Assembly: GCA_038040395.1 (NCBI GenBank)
Contig: JBBPIJ010000019.1
Span: forward strand, 1 to 46,056
Length of the DNA stretch: 46,056 nt
Reading direction: 5' to 3'
Origin: VAXT01 sp038040395
GTDB lineage: Bacteria > Actinomycetota > Thermoleophilia > Gaiellales > Gaiellaceae
Position numbers and translations under genes: made by a program. Shown here in pieces: positions 24,340-31,951 of the stretch. Each line of letters begins with the position of its first letter. Within the stretch, counting starts at the first letter, position 1. The notes beneath the pieces were generated by a model. The model was not told where the DNA came from. It made no database searches and worked only from the letters and a program-made list of their open reading frames with translations.

Positions 24340-24909
24340 ATGGCGTTGCTGACCATGTTCGGGGCTTCGGGCTTCTCGGTCCTGTATCCAGACCTCTACG
24401 AAGGCGGGCTCAGAAGCCCCCAGGATGCAGCGGAGCTTCTGTTCGGCCTCGAAGATCAAGGCTGGCTGAGAGTGCTCACCTGGGCCGAACGGAAAGACCA
24501 GTTTCGACCTGCTACGAAGCGCTCCAGGAAGGACTTCCTGACGGCACACGAGAACGTCAAGCCGAGGTGGGATCCCGACGTGGATTACGGCGAGACGAAC
24601 CTTCACTTCGACCTCACGGTCGAAGGCAAGGCCGAGTACCTGCGGCGTGAAGGCGAGACAAAGGACGAAGATGCCTGGAAAGGTCAGCTCGAGGACCGCG
24701 AGGTCGTTGTGTGGGCCACGAGCGAGGCGAACACTCGACGCGTCGCTCGCCGACTGGTCCGCCAGTCCTACGTCGCGCCAGAAGGGCAGCGCATGGCGTT
24801 TCGACGGCATGCGGTCGAGCCGGCAACGTTCGAGCTCAAGACAGAGGAGCAGTTCAACGGGGTGCGCGTGACCTATGGGCTCCGGCTCGCTAAAGCGGGC
24901 GCCAACTGA
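24340..24909 (+). CDS. Hypothetical protein
   Basis: About 189 residues if the ATG at 24340 is used. The same frame stays sensible back to about 24301 (LPRVDRQELEAHV), where only a CTG is available right after pruA. It is soluble and charged. LLFGLEDQGWLRV and HFDLTVEGKAEYLRREGE suggest winged-helix-like elements, but I cannot assign a family. The gene starts within 50 bases of pruA and abuts the next gene, so the three may be co-transcribed. Confidence 0.65.
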   Translation: MALLTMFGASGFSVLYPDLYEGGLRSPQDAAELLFGLEDQGWLRVLTWAERKDQFRPATKRSRKDFLTAHENVKPRWDPDVDYGETNLHFDLTVEGKAEYLRREGETKDEDAWKGQLEDREVVVWATSEANTRRVARRLVRQSYVAPEGQRMAFRRHAVEPATFELKTEEQFNGVRVTYGLRLAKAGAN

Positions 24910-25829
24910 TCCACTCGATCTGGCACGCCGTCGGGGTCTTCTGGGACCACCTGGCGGATCTCGGTTGGGGGGCGCTCGGCGTGGGCGTCTTCCTCCACCT
25001 GCTCCGCCTCCTGTGCGTCAGCACGGCCTGGCGAAACATCATCCAGGCCGCGTATCCGAAGACACCGGTGCCACGGCGTTCAATCGTGGGCGCGGTCTTC
25101 GCCGGCGTCGGCGTCAACGCGATCATCCCGGCCCGCGGCGGCGACGCCGTGCGCGTCTTCCTCGCCAAGCGCTCGGTTCCAGAGAGCACGTACACGACGA
25201 TCACCTCGACCCTCATCCTGCTCAGCCTCTTCGACTTCTGCGTCGCGGGCTCCCTCGTGCTCTGGGCAGCGGCGAGCGGCTACCTGCCGGGCTCCGACGT
25301 GCTCGGGCCCTCGTTCGACTTCGGCTGGGCGATTCGCAATCCGATCACGTTCCTGAAGGTGATCGGCCTGATTCTCGTCGTCCTGCTCGTGATCGTGCTC
25401 TGGTTCGCGGAGCAGATCGGAGACTTCCGGCGGCGGCTCGCCCAGGGCTTGTCGATCCTCAAAGACACGCAGGCGTACCTTCGCCGCGTGGTCCTCTGGC
25501 AGGTGGCCGACTGGCTCCTGCGCTTCGCGGCTGTCCTGTTCTTCCTGCACGCGTTCGGGCTCCCCGGCACGTTGCACAACGCCCTGCTGGTCCAGGTCTC
25601 GGCGGCTCTCGCCTCCTTGCTCCCGATCAGCCCCTCGGGGATCGGCACCGAGCAGGCGTTCCTGCTCTACCTGTTCGGCGGGCAGATCGCGGGCGCGTCG
25701 CTCGTCGCCTTCAGCGTCGGCATGCGGGTCACCCTCATTGCCGTGAACACCGCGCTCGGCTTCGCAACGCTGCTCGTCACCTTGCGCACCGTTCGCTGGC
25801 GGACGGCGCACGGCGCACGGGCTCGCTGA
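24906..25829 (+). CDS. LPG-synthase-type (UPF0104) integral membrane protein
   Basis: About 300 residues with multiple membrane helices. RGGDAVRVFLAKRS and PISPSGIGTEQAFLLYLFGG are hallmarks of the flippase/lysylphosphatidylglycerol synthetase membrane domain (UPF0104, YbhN-like). The only conventional start is a GTG at 24981, but it would cut the first helix. Coding character (HAVGVFWDHLADLGWGALGV) runs back to a CTG that overlaps the previous stop in a CTGA arrangement, so 24906 is given as the likely 5' limit. Such proteins are linked to lipid transport or synthesis; no soluble aminoacyl-transferase domain is attached here. Confidence 0.78.
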   Translation: MIHSIWHAVGVFWDHLADLGWGALGVGVFLHLLRLLCVSTAWRNIIQAAYPKTPVPRRSIVGAVFAGVGVNAIIPARGGDAVRVFLAKRSVPESTYTTITSTLILLSLFDFCVAGSLVLWAAASGYLPGSDVLGPSFDFGWAIRNPITFLKVIGLILVVLLVIVLWFAEQIGDFRRRLAQGLSILKDTQAYLRRVVLWQVADWLLRFAAVLFFLHAFGLPGTLHNALLVQVSAALASLLPISPSGIGTEQAFLLYLFGGQIAGASLVAFSVGMRVTLIAVNTALGFATLLVTLRTVRWRTAHGARAR

Positions 25830-25832
25830 GGG

Positions 25833-26132
25833 CTACTCGACCTCGTAGATCGCCACCTCGTAGCGCTCGACAGTCGGCTCGCCCGTAGCGCCCAGGTTTC
25901 CCGCAGCCTCGCTGCGTAGCCGATTGGCCTCCTCCTCGCTCGCCTGGAGTGCCCCCTCGCTCTCCCACAGCGTGACGGTCAAGCCCTTGCCGGTCTGACG
26001 GTCGACAAGGCTGACGATGCCCTTGAAGCCCTCGATCTCCTTGATAGCCGGCAACGTCGTGCCGCGGATCCTGTCGATGCCTTGCTCGACCTGATCGGTC
26101 GCGCCCTGAATCGTCGAAACCCGTGCGTACAT
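25833..26132 (-). CDS. Antibiotic biosynthesis monooxygenase (ABM)-like protein
   Basis: 99 residues, ATG start. The pattern MYARVSTIQGATDQVEQGIDRIRGTTLPAIKEIEGFKGIVSLVDRQTGKGLTVTLWESEGALQASEEEANRLR fits the dimeric alpha+beta barrel fold of ABM and related small proteins. Members include quinone-forming monooxygenases, heme-degrading enzymes and proteins of no known activity. No catalytic residues can be assigned. It lies 65 bases downstream of uvrC on the same strand and convergent with the membrane protein gene. Confidence 0.72.
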   Translation of the reverse strand: MYARVSTIQGATDQVEQGIDRIRGTTLPAIKEIEGFKGIVSLVDRQTGKGLTVTLWESEGALQASEEEANRLRSEAAGNLGATGEPTVERYEVAIYEVE

Positions 26133-26197
26133 GACTCCACCTCCCGGTCGACCTCTACGGAACGCGAGACTACTCCCGCCGGGGAACCGCCGCGCCG

Positions 26198-28045
26198 CTA
26201 CGCTCTCCCTGCCTTGTGGAGCTGCGCGTAGATCGAGCGCGCCGTTTTCTCGGGCATCCCGGGTACGCCCTCAAGCTCCTCCTGGGACGCGGCGAGGAAG
26301 CGCTCCGCCGAGCCGAAGTGGCGCAGCAGCGCCCGCCTGCGCGCGGGGCCGACCCCCTGGAGGGTGTCGAAGATCGACTCCCTCGCCTTCGTGTCGCGGC
26401 GCTGCCGGTGAAAACCGAGGGCGAACCGGTGCGCCTCGTCGCGGACGCGCTGCAGCAATTGGAGCCCGGGCGAGTGCCGGTCGAGCACGATCGGCTCGGA
26501 ACGGTCGGGAACGAAGACCTCCTCGGCCCGCTTCGCGAGCGAGACGACGGCCACGCGCGGCAGGTCGTAGGCCTGCATCGCGGCCAGCACGGCCGAGAGC
26601 TGGCCCTTGCCGCCGTCGACGAGGACGAGGTTCGGCGTCGAGGAGAAGGACTCGTCGTACTCCTCGTCGGCCACGTCTCTCATCCGGGCGAAGCGGCGCG
26701 AGATGACCTCCGCCAGCCCCGCGAAGTCGTCCTGCCCCACTTTGCCCTTGATCCCGAACTTCCGGTAATGCGCCTTCTTCGGCACGGCGTCCTGGAAGAC
26801 GACCATCGAGCCGACCGGTGACGCCTCCTGGATGTTCGAGATGTCGTAGCACTCGATCCGCAGCGGGAGGCTCTCGAGGTTGAGCGCCTCGCGCAGCTCC
26901 TCGAGCGCCTCGACCCTCCGCAGTCGGGTCTGCTCCGCGGCGACGCCCTCGGAGTCCAGGGCGAGCCGCGCGTTCTGCGTCGCGAGCTCCTGAAGCCGGC
27001 GCTTCTCGCCTCGCTCCGGCGCCCGTACCTCGACGCGCGACCCACGACGCTGAGTGAGGAACTCGGCCAGGGCCGAGACATCCCCCACGTCCCTGGGCAC
27101 GACGATCTGCGGCGGCACGCTCGGGGCGGAGCCGTAGTACTCGAGGACGAACGCCTCCAGGATCGTCTCGGTGTCCTGGCCGGCCACGTTCTCGAGATGG
27201 AAGCTGTAGCGATCGATCAGCTTGCCGTCCCGCAGCGGGAAGATCTGGACGACAGCCCGGTCCTCCTCGCTCGCGATCCCGATCACGTCGATCGTCCCCA
27301 CGGCGGCCTTGTCGGCTCCCTGTCGCTCCGCGAGGTGCTGCACCGAGAAGAGCCGGTTGCGGTAGCGCGCCGCCTCCTCGAAGCGCTCCTCGTCGGCTGC
27401 TTCGCGCATCTTCTCCTCGAGCTGGCGCACGATCGGCTTCGTGTCGCCGGAGAGGAACTCGATCACGCCGTCGATCACCTTCCGGTAGTCCTCCTTCGAG
27501 ACGTATCCGACGCAGGGCGCAAGGCAGCGCTCGATGTGGTAATCGAGGCACGGAATTCCCGAGTGACGCCCCGGCTTTGGCCCCTCGCATGGCCGGTACG
27601 GGAAGACCCGGTTGAGGACGTCGAGGGTCTCACGCACCTTCTTCGCGTTCGCGTACGGGCCGAAGTAGACGACCCCGCGCCGGTGCCGCTCCCGCGTGAA
27701 CATGACTCTCGGGTACTCGTCGCCGACCGTGACGGCGATGTACGGGAACGACTTGTCATCCCGCAGGCGGACGTTGAACGGCGGCCGGTGCCGCTTGACG
27801 AGGTTCTGCTCGAGGTGAAGCGCCTCGACCTCCGTGTCGGTGACGATCACCTCCAGGTCGGCGATCCGCTCGGGCAACTGAGTGACCGTGGCGCTCTTCT
27901 GGAAGTAGCTCCGGACACGCGGGCGAAGCGACTTCGCCTTGCCGACGTACAGCACCTGACCGCCGTCGTCGCGGAACATGTAGACGCCCGGCTTCGTCGG
28001 CAGCGCCTTCAGCTTGTCCTCTAGTTTCGAGACACGTCTTGCCAC
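26198..28045 (-). CDS. uvrC: UvrABC system protein C
   Basis: 615 residues from the GTG at 28045. The N-terminal GIY-YIG nuclease domain (PGVYMF, VLYVGKAKSLRPRVRSYF) makes the 3' incision. It is followed by the small Cys-rich FeS-type region (RPCEGPKPGRHSGIPCLDYHIERCLAPC), the UVR domain (VRQLEEKMREAADEERFEEAARYRNRL), the RNase H-like 5' nuclease (YDISNIQEASPVGSMVVF, LVDGGKGQLSA) and a C-terminal helix-hairpin-helix pair. It acts in nucleotide excision repair. In many actinobacteria uvrC sits beside rapZ-yvcK-whiA-gap; here it is 6.5 kb from whiA. Divergent from paralogue 2 of the glycoside hydrolases. Confidence 0.96.
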   Translation of the reverse strand: MARRVSKLEDKLKALPTKPGVYMFRDDGGQVLYVGKAKSLRPRVRSYFQKSATVTQLPERIADLEVIVTDTEVEALHLEQNLVKRHRPPFNVRLRDDKSFPYIAVTVGDEYPRVMFTRERHRRGVVYFGPYANAKKVRETLDVLNRVFPYRPCEGPKPGRHSGIPCLDYHIERCLAPCVGYVSKEDYRKVIDGVIEFLSGDTKPIVRQLEEKMREAADEERFEEAARYRNRLFSVQHLAERQGADKAAVGTIDVIGIASEEDRAVVQIFPLRDGKLIDRYSFHLENVAGQDTETILEAFVLEYYGSAPSVPPQIVVPRDVGDVSALAEFLTQRRGSRVEVRAPERGEKRRLQELATQNARLALDSEGVAAEQTRLRRVEALEELREALNLESLPLRIECYDISNIQEASPVGSMVVFQDAVPKKAHYRKFGIKGKVGQDDFAGLAEVISRRFARMRDVADEEYDESFSSTPNLVLVDGGKGQLSAVLAAMQAYDLPRVAVVSLAKRAEEVFVPDRSEPIVLDRHSPGLQLLQRVRDEAHRFALGFHRQRRDTKARESIFDTLQGVGPARRRALLRHFGSAERFLAASQEELEGVPGMPEKTARSIYAQLHKAGRA

Positions 28046-28059
28046 GGCAATCTAGGGTA

Positions 28060-29232
28060 GTGGCCGTGACCAGGGTGCTGCTCGCCGCCGCGTTGGCGGC
28101 CGCCGTCGCGGTGGGGGTATGGGCTCTCTTCCTGCGCTCCTCCGACTCCGGAGGACATCCGCTGCTCGTGGGCGCCCTCGAGGACGCGGTCAAGCTGCCG
28201 GACCCGAAGCTCGACGATCAGCGGGTCGGGCTCGCTACCCAGACCGGCCTGAACATGCTCAACATCACGACGCTGTGGACGCCCGGCCTCACTCAGCCCG
28301 ATCCCGGCGAGCTCAGGATTCTGCGCGGCGTCGCAGCCGCGACGGAACGCCGAAAGATGCGGCTCCTGATCACGGTGTTCGCTCCACGGCCACGCTACGC
28401 GCCGCTCGAGGATGCGCAGCAGGAGGAGTTCGCGGCGTTCACGGCGACGCTCGCCCGCGACCTTCCGAGCGTCCGCGACTTCGCCGTCTGGAACGAGCCG
28501 AACCTGAACGGCTTCTGGCTCTACCAGTTCGACGAGGCGGGCAAGGACGTCGCCGCGCGCGCCTACACTTCGCTGCTCGCGCGGTCGTACGACGCGCTCA
28601 AGGAGGTCTCGCCGAAGGTCCGCGTCTACGGCGGCTCGCTCGCTCCTCGGGGCGACGACAATCCCAAGGCGCCGCGGCACACCCAGTCTCCGACCGCGTT
28701 CATTCGCAATATGGGGCGCGCGTATCGGGCCAGCGGGCGGGCGGAGCCGATCATGGACGTTTTCGCGCTCCATCCCTACCTCGCGCGCTCCGCCCTGCCG
28801 CCGAGCACGGAGCATCCCGTCGGGACGTCGATCGGCATCGCCGACTACGACAAGCTCGTCGACCTCCTCGGGGATGCCTTCGACGGCACCGCGCAGCCGG
28901 GCTCGAAGCTCCCCATCGCGTACACGGAGTTCGGCGTTCAGACGAAGATCCCCGAGAGCGCCCAGGCCCCCTACACGAACCTCCAGTCACCGCTAGGGAA
29001 AGACGCTGTCGACGAGCCAACCCAGGGGCGCTACTACCGCGAGGCGCTCGAGCTCACCGCGTGCCAGCCGACGGTCATCGCGCTTCTGTTCTTCCACCTG
29101 ATCGACGAGCCCGACCTGAACCGGTGGCAGTCGGGGCCTTACTACGTCGACCTGCGGCCCAAGTCGAGCCTCCCGGCGATCAGGGACGCCGCAATCGAGG
29201 CCCGCAAGGGAGAGCTCGCCTCTTGTTCGTAA
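28060..29232 (+). CDS. Membrane-anchored clan GH-A-like glycoside hydrolase (paralogue 2)
   Basis: About 390 residues. Starts at the GTGs at 28060 or 28066 are likely, because either yields an N-terminal hydrophobic anchor or signal (RVLLAAALAAAVAVGVWALFL). Acid/base candidate Glu146 is in FAVWNEPNLNGFW and nucleophile candidate Glu290 in IAYTEFGVQT. It shares with the 18851-20323 protein the blocks LLARSYDALKEV, LAPRGDDNPK, GRAYRASGR, HPY and IDEPDLNRWQ, so the two are clearly paralogous. It lacks the C-terminal beta-rich domain. Substrate unknown. Starts a few bases from the divergent uvrC; the hemQ gene follows after 10 bases. Confidence 0.8.
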   Translation: MAVTRVLLAAALAAAVAVGVWALFLRSSDSGGHPLLVGALEDAVKLPDPKLDDQRVGLATQTGLNMLNITTLWTPGLTQPDPGELRILRGVAAATERRKMRLLITVFAPRPRYAPLEDAQQEEFAAFTATLARDLPSVRDFAVWNEPNLNGFWLYQFDEAGKDVAARAYTSLLARSYDALKEVSPKVRVYGGSLAPRGDDNPKAPRHTQSPTAFIRNMGRAYRASGRAEPIMDVFALHPYLARSALPPSTEHPVGTSIGIADYDKLVDLLGDAFDGTAQPGSKLPIAYTEFGVQTKIPESAQAPYTNLQSPLGKDAVDEPTQGRYYREALELTACQPTVIALLFFHLIDEPDLNRWQSGPYYVDLRPKSSLPAIRDAAIEARKGELASCS

Positions 29233-29242
29233 GATTTGGGGT

Positions 29243-29932
29243 ATGACCGGTCAGTACGTCGCATACGGCTTCTACCGGGTCGACCCGGCGTGGAGGCGCC
29301 TCCCGGTCGAGGAGCGGGCCGCGGGGAAGGACGCATTCGCCGAGGTGGTCGAGGACTGGGCAGGGCGCATGGACACGCTGCGGGCCTACACGGTGACCGG
29401 CGTGCGGCCGGACAGCGACTTCTTCCTCTGGAAGATCACCGAGCGCTACGAGGATCTCGGCGAGCTCGGGGCAGCACTGAACGGGACTCCGCTCGCAGGC
29501 TGGCTGGAGACGCCGTACTCGTACCTCGCGACGATGAAGGCCTCGGAGTACACGCAGGCGCGCAAGCCCCGCAAGATCGTCCCCAAGGGGTCGCCGTATC
29601 TCGTCGTCTATCCGTTCGTGAAGCTGCGCTCCTGGTACTCGCTGCCGGCGGAGGAGCGCCAGCGCGCGATGGACGAGCACATGCGCGTCGGGCACGAGTT
29701 CAAGACGATCACGAACCACACGACCTACTCGTTCGGGATCGACGACCAGGAGTTCATGACCGCCTTCGAGTGCGAGGAGCCGGCCGACTTCATGCACCTG
29801 ATGCTCACGCTGCGCGAGAGCGAGGCCAGCCGCTACACGGAGCGAGACACGCCGATCTTCGTCGGCCAGCACGTGGACGTTCGCACCGCGCTCGATGCCC
29901 TTGACGGCGCCGGGTCTCGGGTCGAGGCCTAG
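29243..29932 (+). CDS. chdC: Coproheme decarboxylase (HemQ/ChdC), chlorite dismutase family
   Basis: 229 residues, ATG at 29243. The family blocks are clear: catalytic Tyr123 and Lys127 in YLVVYPFVKLRSWY, the RQRAMDEHMRVGHEF helix, and proximal heme ligand His159 in NHTTYSFGIDDQEF. Members convert coproheme III to heme b by two oxidative decarboxylations in the Gram-positive coproporphyrin-dependent heme pathway. No other heme genes are adjacent in the window. It begins 10 bases after the glycoside hydrolase stop. Confidence 0.94.
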   Translation: MTGQYVAYGFYRVDPAWRRLPVEERAAGKDAFAEVVEDWAGRMDTLRAYTVTGVRPDSDFFLWKITERYEDLGELGAALNGTPLAGWLETPYSYLATMKASEYTQARKPRKIVPKGSPYLVVYPFVKLRSWYSLPAEERQRAMDEHMRVGHEFKTITNHTTYSFGIDDQEFMTAFECEEPADFMHLMLTLRESEASRYTERDTPIFVGQHVDVRTALDALDGAGSRVEA

Positions 29933-29958
29933 ACTCGGCCTCTACCGGGCCCCAGTTC

Positions 29959-30339
29959 CTAATAGCCGTACGTGTGCTGGTCGCGCCAGGCCCGCCACAT
30001 GGCAAAGCCGGAGAGCCCGATTACGAAGACCAGCGCGAGCGCGTCGAGGCCGACCGCCCCCCGCAGGAAGTAGACGGCAAGCGCGACGACGATCAAGAGC
30101 GCGCCGCCGTAGAACGCGATCTTCGAGTGGCCCGGCCACGTCGCGATTTCCTGCCGGCGATCCCGCCAGAGGAGGTACACGAAGAACGCGATCGCGAGCA
30201 GGAAGGCGATCCGCGCGAGCACGAACAGCGAGGCGAGGGCGACGTACAGGTTCAGGACCATCACCGTCAGCGCGATCAGCGCGATCACGATGAAGCCGCG
30301 CACGGTTGGGTTGATCCGAGACCAGTAGCGGCCCATCAT
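29959..30339 (-). CDS. Small membrane protein
   Basis: About 126 residues from the ATGATG at 30339/30336, which overlaps the TGA of the upstream gene (translational coupling). Four hydrophobic segments are visible (GFIVIALIALTVMVLNLYVAL, LFVLARIAFLLAIAFFVYLLW, IAFYGGALLIVVALAVYFL, ALALVFVIGLSGFAMW). Basic loops and an RRQEIATWP stretch lie between. No family recognised. Confidence 0.75.
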   Translation of the reverse strand: MMGRYWSRINPTVRGFIVIALIALTVMVLNLYVALASLFVLARIAFLLAIAFFVYLLWRDRRQEIATWPGHSKIAFYGGALLIVVALAVYFLRGAVGLDALALVFVIGLSGFAMWRAWRDQHTYGY

Positions 30340-30689
30340 GCGGTCGTGTAGGCGCGGACGGCGAGAGCTGCGGCGACCAGGGTGGCGCCCGAGAACCACG
30401 CGAGCCGGCGCCGCGGCTCCTTCGGCGCATAGAACCAGGGTGTGAGCACGGCGAGCAGCGCGAACGTCCCGTAGGCGTAGTGGAGCTCCGCGCTCGCCCG
30501 CCGGTCGTCGGAAAGGAGCAGCAGCCCGAGCCCGACCTGGGCGACGAGCAACGTCTGGCTCAGCGTCAGAAGATGCGCCAGGACGCCACCGGCCGTGCCG
30601 GCGCGGAAGTACGCCACTCCGCCCCACAGGGCGGCGCAGAGGGTCACGCCCAGCACGAGGAATGCGAGCGTGTGGTGGGCCGTTAGCAT
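30336..30689 (-). CDS. Small membrane protein
   Basis: About 117 residues from the ATG at 30689. The longer upstream frame would overlap the peroxiredoxin promoter and looks non-coding. Four helices are visible (HTLAFLVLGVTLCAALWGGVAYF, LLTLSQTLLVAQVGLGLLLL, YAYGTFALLAVLTPWFY, AWFSGATLVAAALAVRAY). Histidines near the first and third helices (AHHT, ELHYAYG) resemble cytochrome-like small membrane proteins, but no heme-binding assignment is safe. Coupled with the downstream membrane gene and divergent from bcp. Confidence 0.72.
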   Translation of the reverse strand: MLTAHHTLAFLVLGVTLCAALWGGVAYFRAGTAGGVLAHLLTLSQTLLVAQVGLGLLLLSDDRRASAELHYAYGTFALLAVLTPWFYAPKEPRRRLAWFSGATLVAAALAVRAYTTA

Positions 30690-30715
30690 CGAGACAACTC
30701 TACGGGGGAGGACTG

Positions 30716-31171
30716 ATGGTCGAGGAAGGCAAGCCGGCACCTGAGTTCGAGGCGACGACGGACGCAGGCGAGCGCGTGAAGCTCTCCGATTTCCGAGGGA
30801 AGCCGGTAGTCCTCTACTTCTATCCCAAGGACGACACGCCCGGCTGCACCGTCGAGGCGTGCGGTTTCCGGGACGCCTACCCGAAGTTCGAGCAGCGGGG
30901 CGCCGTCGTGCTCGGCGTCAGCCCCGACGACGAGGCCTCACACGTCCGCTTCAAAGAGAAGTTCGAGCTCCCGTTCCCGCTCCTCGCCGATCCCGAGCAT
31001 GCCGTCGCCGAGCAGTACGGCGTCTGGGTCGAGAAGAACTACGCCGGCAAGAAGTACATGGGCGTGAGCCGCTCGACGTTCGTGATCGACGCGGACGGCA
31101 ACCTCGTCAAGGCGATGCACAACGTCAAGCCCGACGGCCACGCCCAGAAGGTGCTCGAGGCTCTACCCTAG
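30716..31171 (+). CDS. bcp: Thioredoxin-dependent peroxiredoxin (BCP/PrxQ)
   Basis: 151 residues from the ATG at 30716, with GGGGGAGG just upstream. Peroxidatic Cys44 and resolving Cys49 (DDTPGCTVEACGFRD) are arranged as in atypical two-Cys BCP proteins, with the usual FYPKD, GVSPDDEASHVRFKEKF and GVSRSTFVIDADG blocks. It reduces hydrogen peroxide and organic hydroperoxides using thioredoxin. It is convergent with the next gene; the stops share a CTAG. Confidence 0.95.
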   Translation: MVEEGKPAPEFEATTDAGERVKLSDFRGKPVVLYFYPKDDTPGCTVEACGFRDAYPKFEQRGAVVLGVSPDDEASHVRFKEKFELPFPLLADPEHAVAEQYGVWVEKNYAGKKYMGVSRSTFVIDADGNLVKAMHNVKPDGHAQKVLEALP

Positions 31172-31494
31172 CCCGGATTCCCCTCCGCGATCTCCTCGGC
31201 CTCTCCGAACTTGTCGACCACGAGATAGCCCTCGCCCTCTTCGACGACCTTCTCGATGTCCTCGCTCTCATGTCCTCGGAGGACTACGAACCGGTCAGCC
31301 TGGGAGTGAACGCCCTCGTAAGTGCCGATGGTCAAACGGATCAGGCCGCTGCACCCCTCCCTGCCGCACTCGCACAGGACTTCGATGAGCTTGTCCGCGC
31401 CGCCACCTGCTTCCTCCTCGGCACGCTCGATCTCCCGGTTGGCCGCGCGGAACACCGTTTCGTTCTTGGCGATTCGCTCCTGACGCTCGTCCAT
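31168..31494 (-). CDS. Small conserved protein with CxC...C motif
   Basis: 108 residues from the ATG at 31494. An N-terminal charged helix (DERQERIAKNETVFRAANREIERAEEEA) is followed by VLCECGREGCSGLIRLTIGTYEGV, ADRFVVLRGHESEDIEKVVEEGEGYLVVDKFGEAEE. From memory, similar short proteins with a CECG...C cluster are common in Thermoleophilia, often several per genome. The clustered Cys and His could bind zinc. Function unknown. tRNA-Leu lies 27 bases upstream on the same strand. Confidence 0.75.
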   Translation of the reverse strand: MDERQERIAKNETVFRAANREIERAEEEAGGGADKLIEVLCECGREGCSGLIRLTIGTYEGVHSQADRFVVLRGHESEDIEKVVEEGEGYLVVDKFGEAEEIAEGNPG

Positions 31495-31520
31495 CCCGGC
31501 CGAGTCTACGCAGGTCTTTA

Positions 31521-31604
31521 TGCGGATGAGAGGACTTGAACCTCCACGGGGTTTCCCCCACACGGCCCTGAACCGTGCGCGTCTACCAATTCCGCCACAT
31601 CCGC
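31521..31604 (-). tRNA. tRNA-Leu (CAG)
   Basis: Class II tRNA on the minus strand. Acceptor arms GCGGATG / CATCCGC, anticodon stem CACGG / CCGTG around loop TTCAGGG (anticodon CAG), a long variable arm, T-arm GAGGTTCAAGTCCTC, discriminator A. A TAGAAT -10-like box lies 12 bases upstream (31617-31622). CCA is not encoded. Confidence 0.95.
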
Positions 31605-31616
31605 GCAGCAGAGCCG

Positions 31617-31622
31617 ATTCTA
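31617..31622 (-). promoter_or_regulatory. Probable -10 box of tRNA-Leu
   Basis: TAGAAT on the minus strand, 12 bases before the mature tRNA 5' end. The same hexamer, in a GGCTAGAAT context, occurs at the same distance from the second, broken copy (31922-31927). No clear -35 seen. Confidence 0.45.
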
Positions 31623-31706
31623 GCCGCGACTCTGCGTGGAAGCCGGTGGCGGAGCCGGGCTTTGCCCGAGCGCAGCCAACGTTGCGGATCGACACTGAGG
31701 GACCCT

Positions 31707-31744
31707 CCTCTTCAAGTTAAGGCCGAAGGCCAGACTTGAAGAGG
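31707..31744. repeat. Long hairpin beside the second tRNA-Leu copy
   Basis: Perfect 11-bp arms CCTCTTCAAGT / ACTTGAAGAGG enclose an inner GGCC-GAA-GGCC hairpin. On the minus strand it follows the broken tRNA-Leu copy and could be its terminator or processing site. The TTCAAGT in the arm repeats the tRNA T-loop sequence. Confidence 0.5.
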
Positions 31745-31747
31745 CGA

Positions 31748-31910
31748 CTCCACGGGGTTTCCCCCACACGGCCCTGAACCGTGCGCGTCTACCAATTCCG
31801 CCNNNNNNNNNNNNNNNNNNNNNNNNNNNNNNNNNNNNNNNNNNNNNNNNNNNNNNNNNNNNNNNNNNNNNNNNNNNNNNNNNNNNNNNNNNNNNNNNNN
31901 NNACATCCGC
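31748..31910 (-). tRNA. Second tRNA-Leu (CAG) copy, 3' end altered, interrupted by assembly gap
   Basis: Bases 31748-31802 are identical to 31542-31596 of the intact tRNA-Leu (variable arm, anticodon arm, D-arm). After 100 N, 31903-31910 is ACATCCGC, exactly the continuation in the intact copy. So the gap splits the gene at a point where no base seems missing. The T-arm and 3' acceptor strand are not found; a different sequence replaces them. It may be a tRNA fragment, an attachment-site-like duplication, or a misjoined contig end. Confidence 0.55.
31803..31902. other. Scaffold gap (100 N)
   Basis: Exactly 100 N, the customary placeholder for a gap of unknown size. Order and distance across it are not proven by this sequence. 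Confidence 0.98.
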
Positions 31911-31951
31911 CTGGCTGACCAATTCTAGCCCCGGTCGTCTTGGTAACTACC

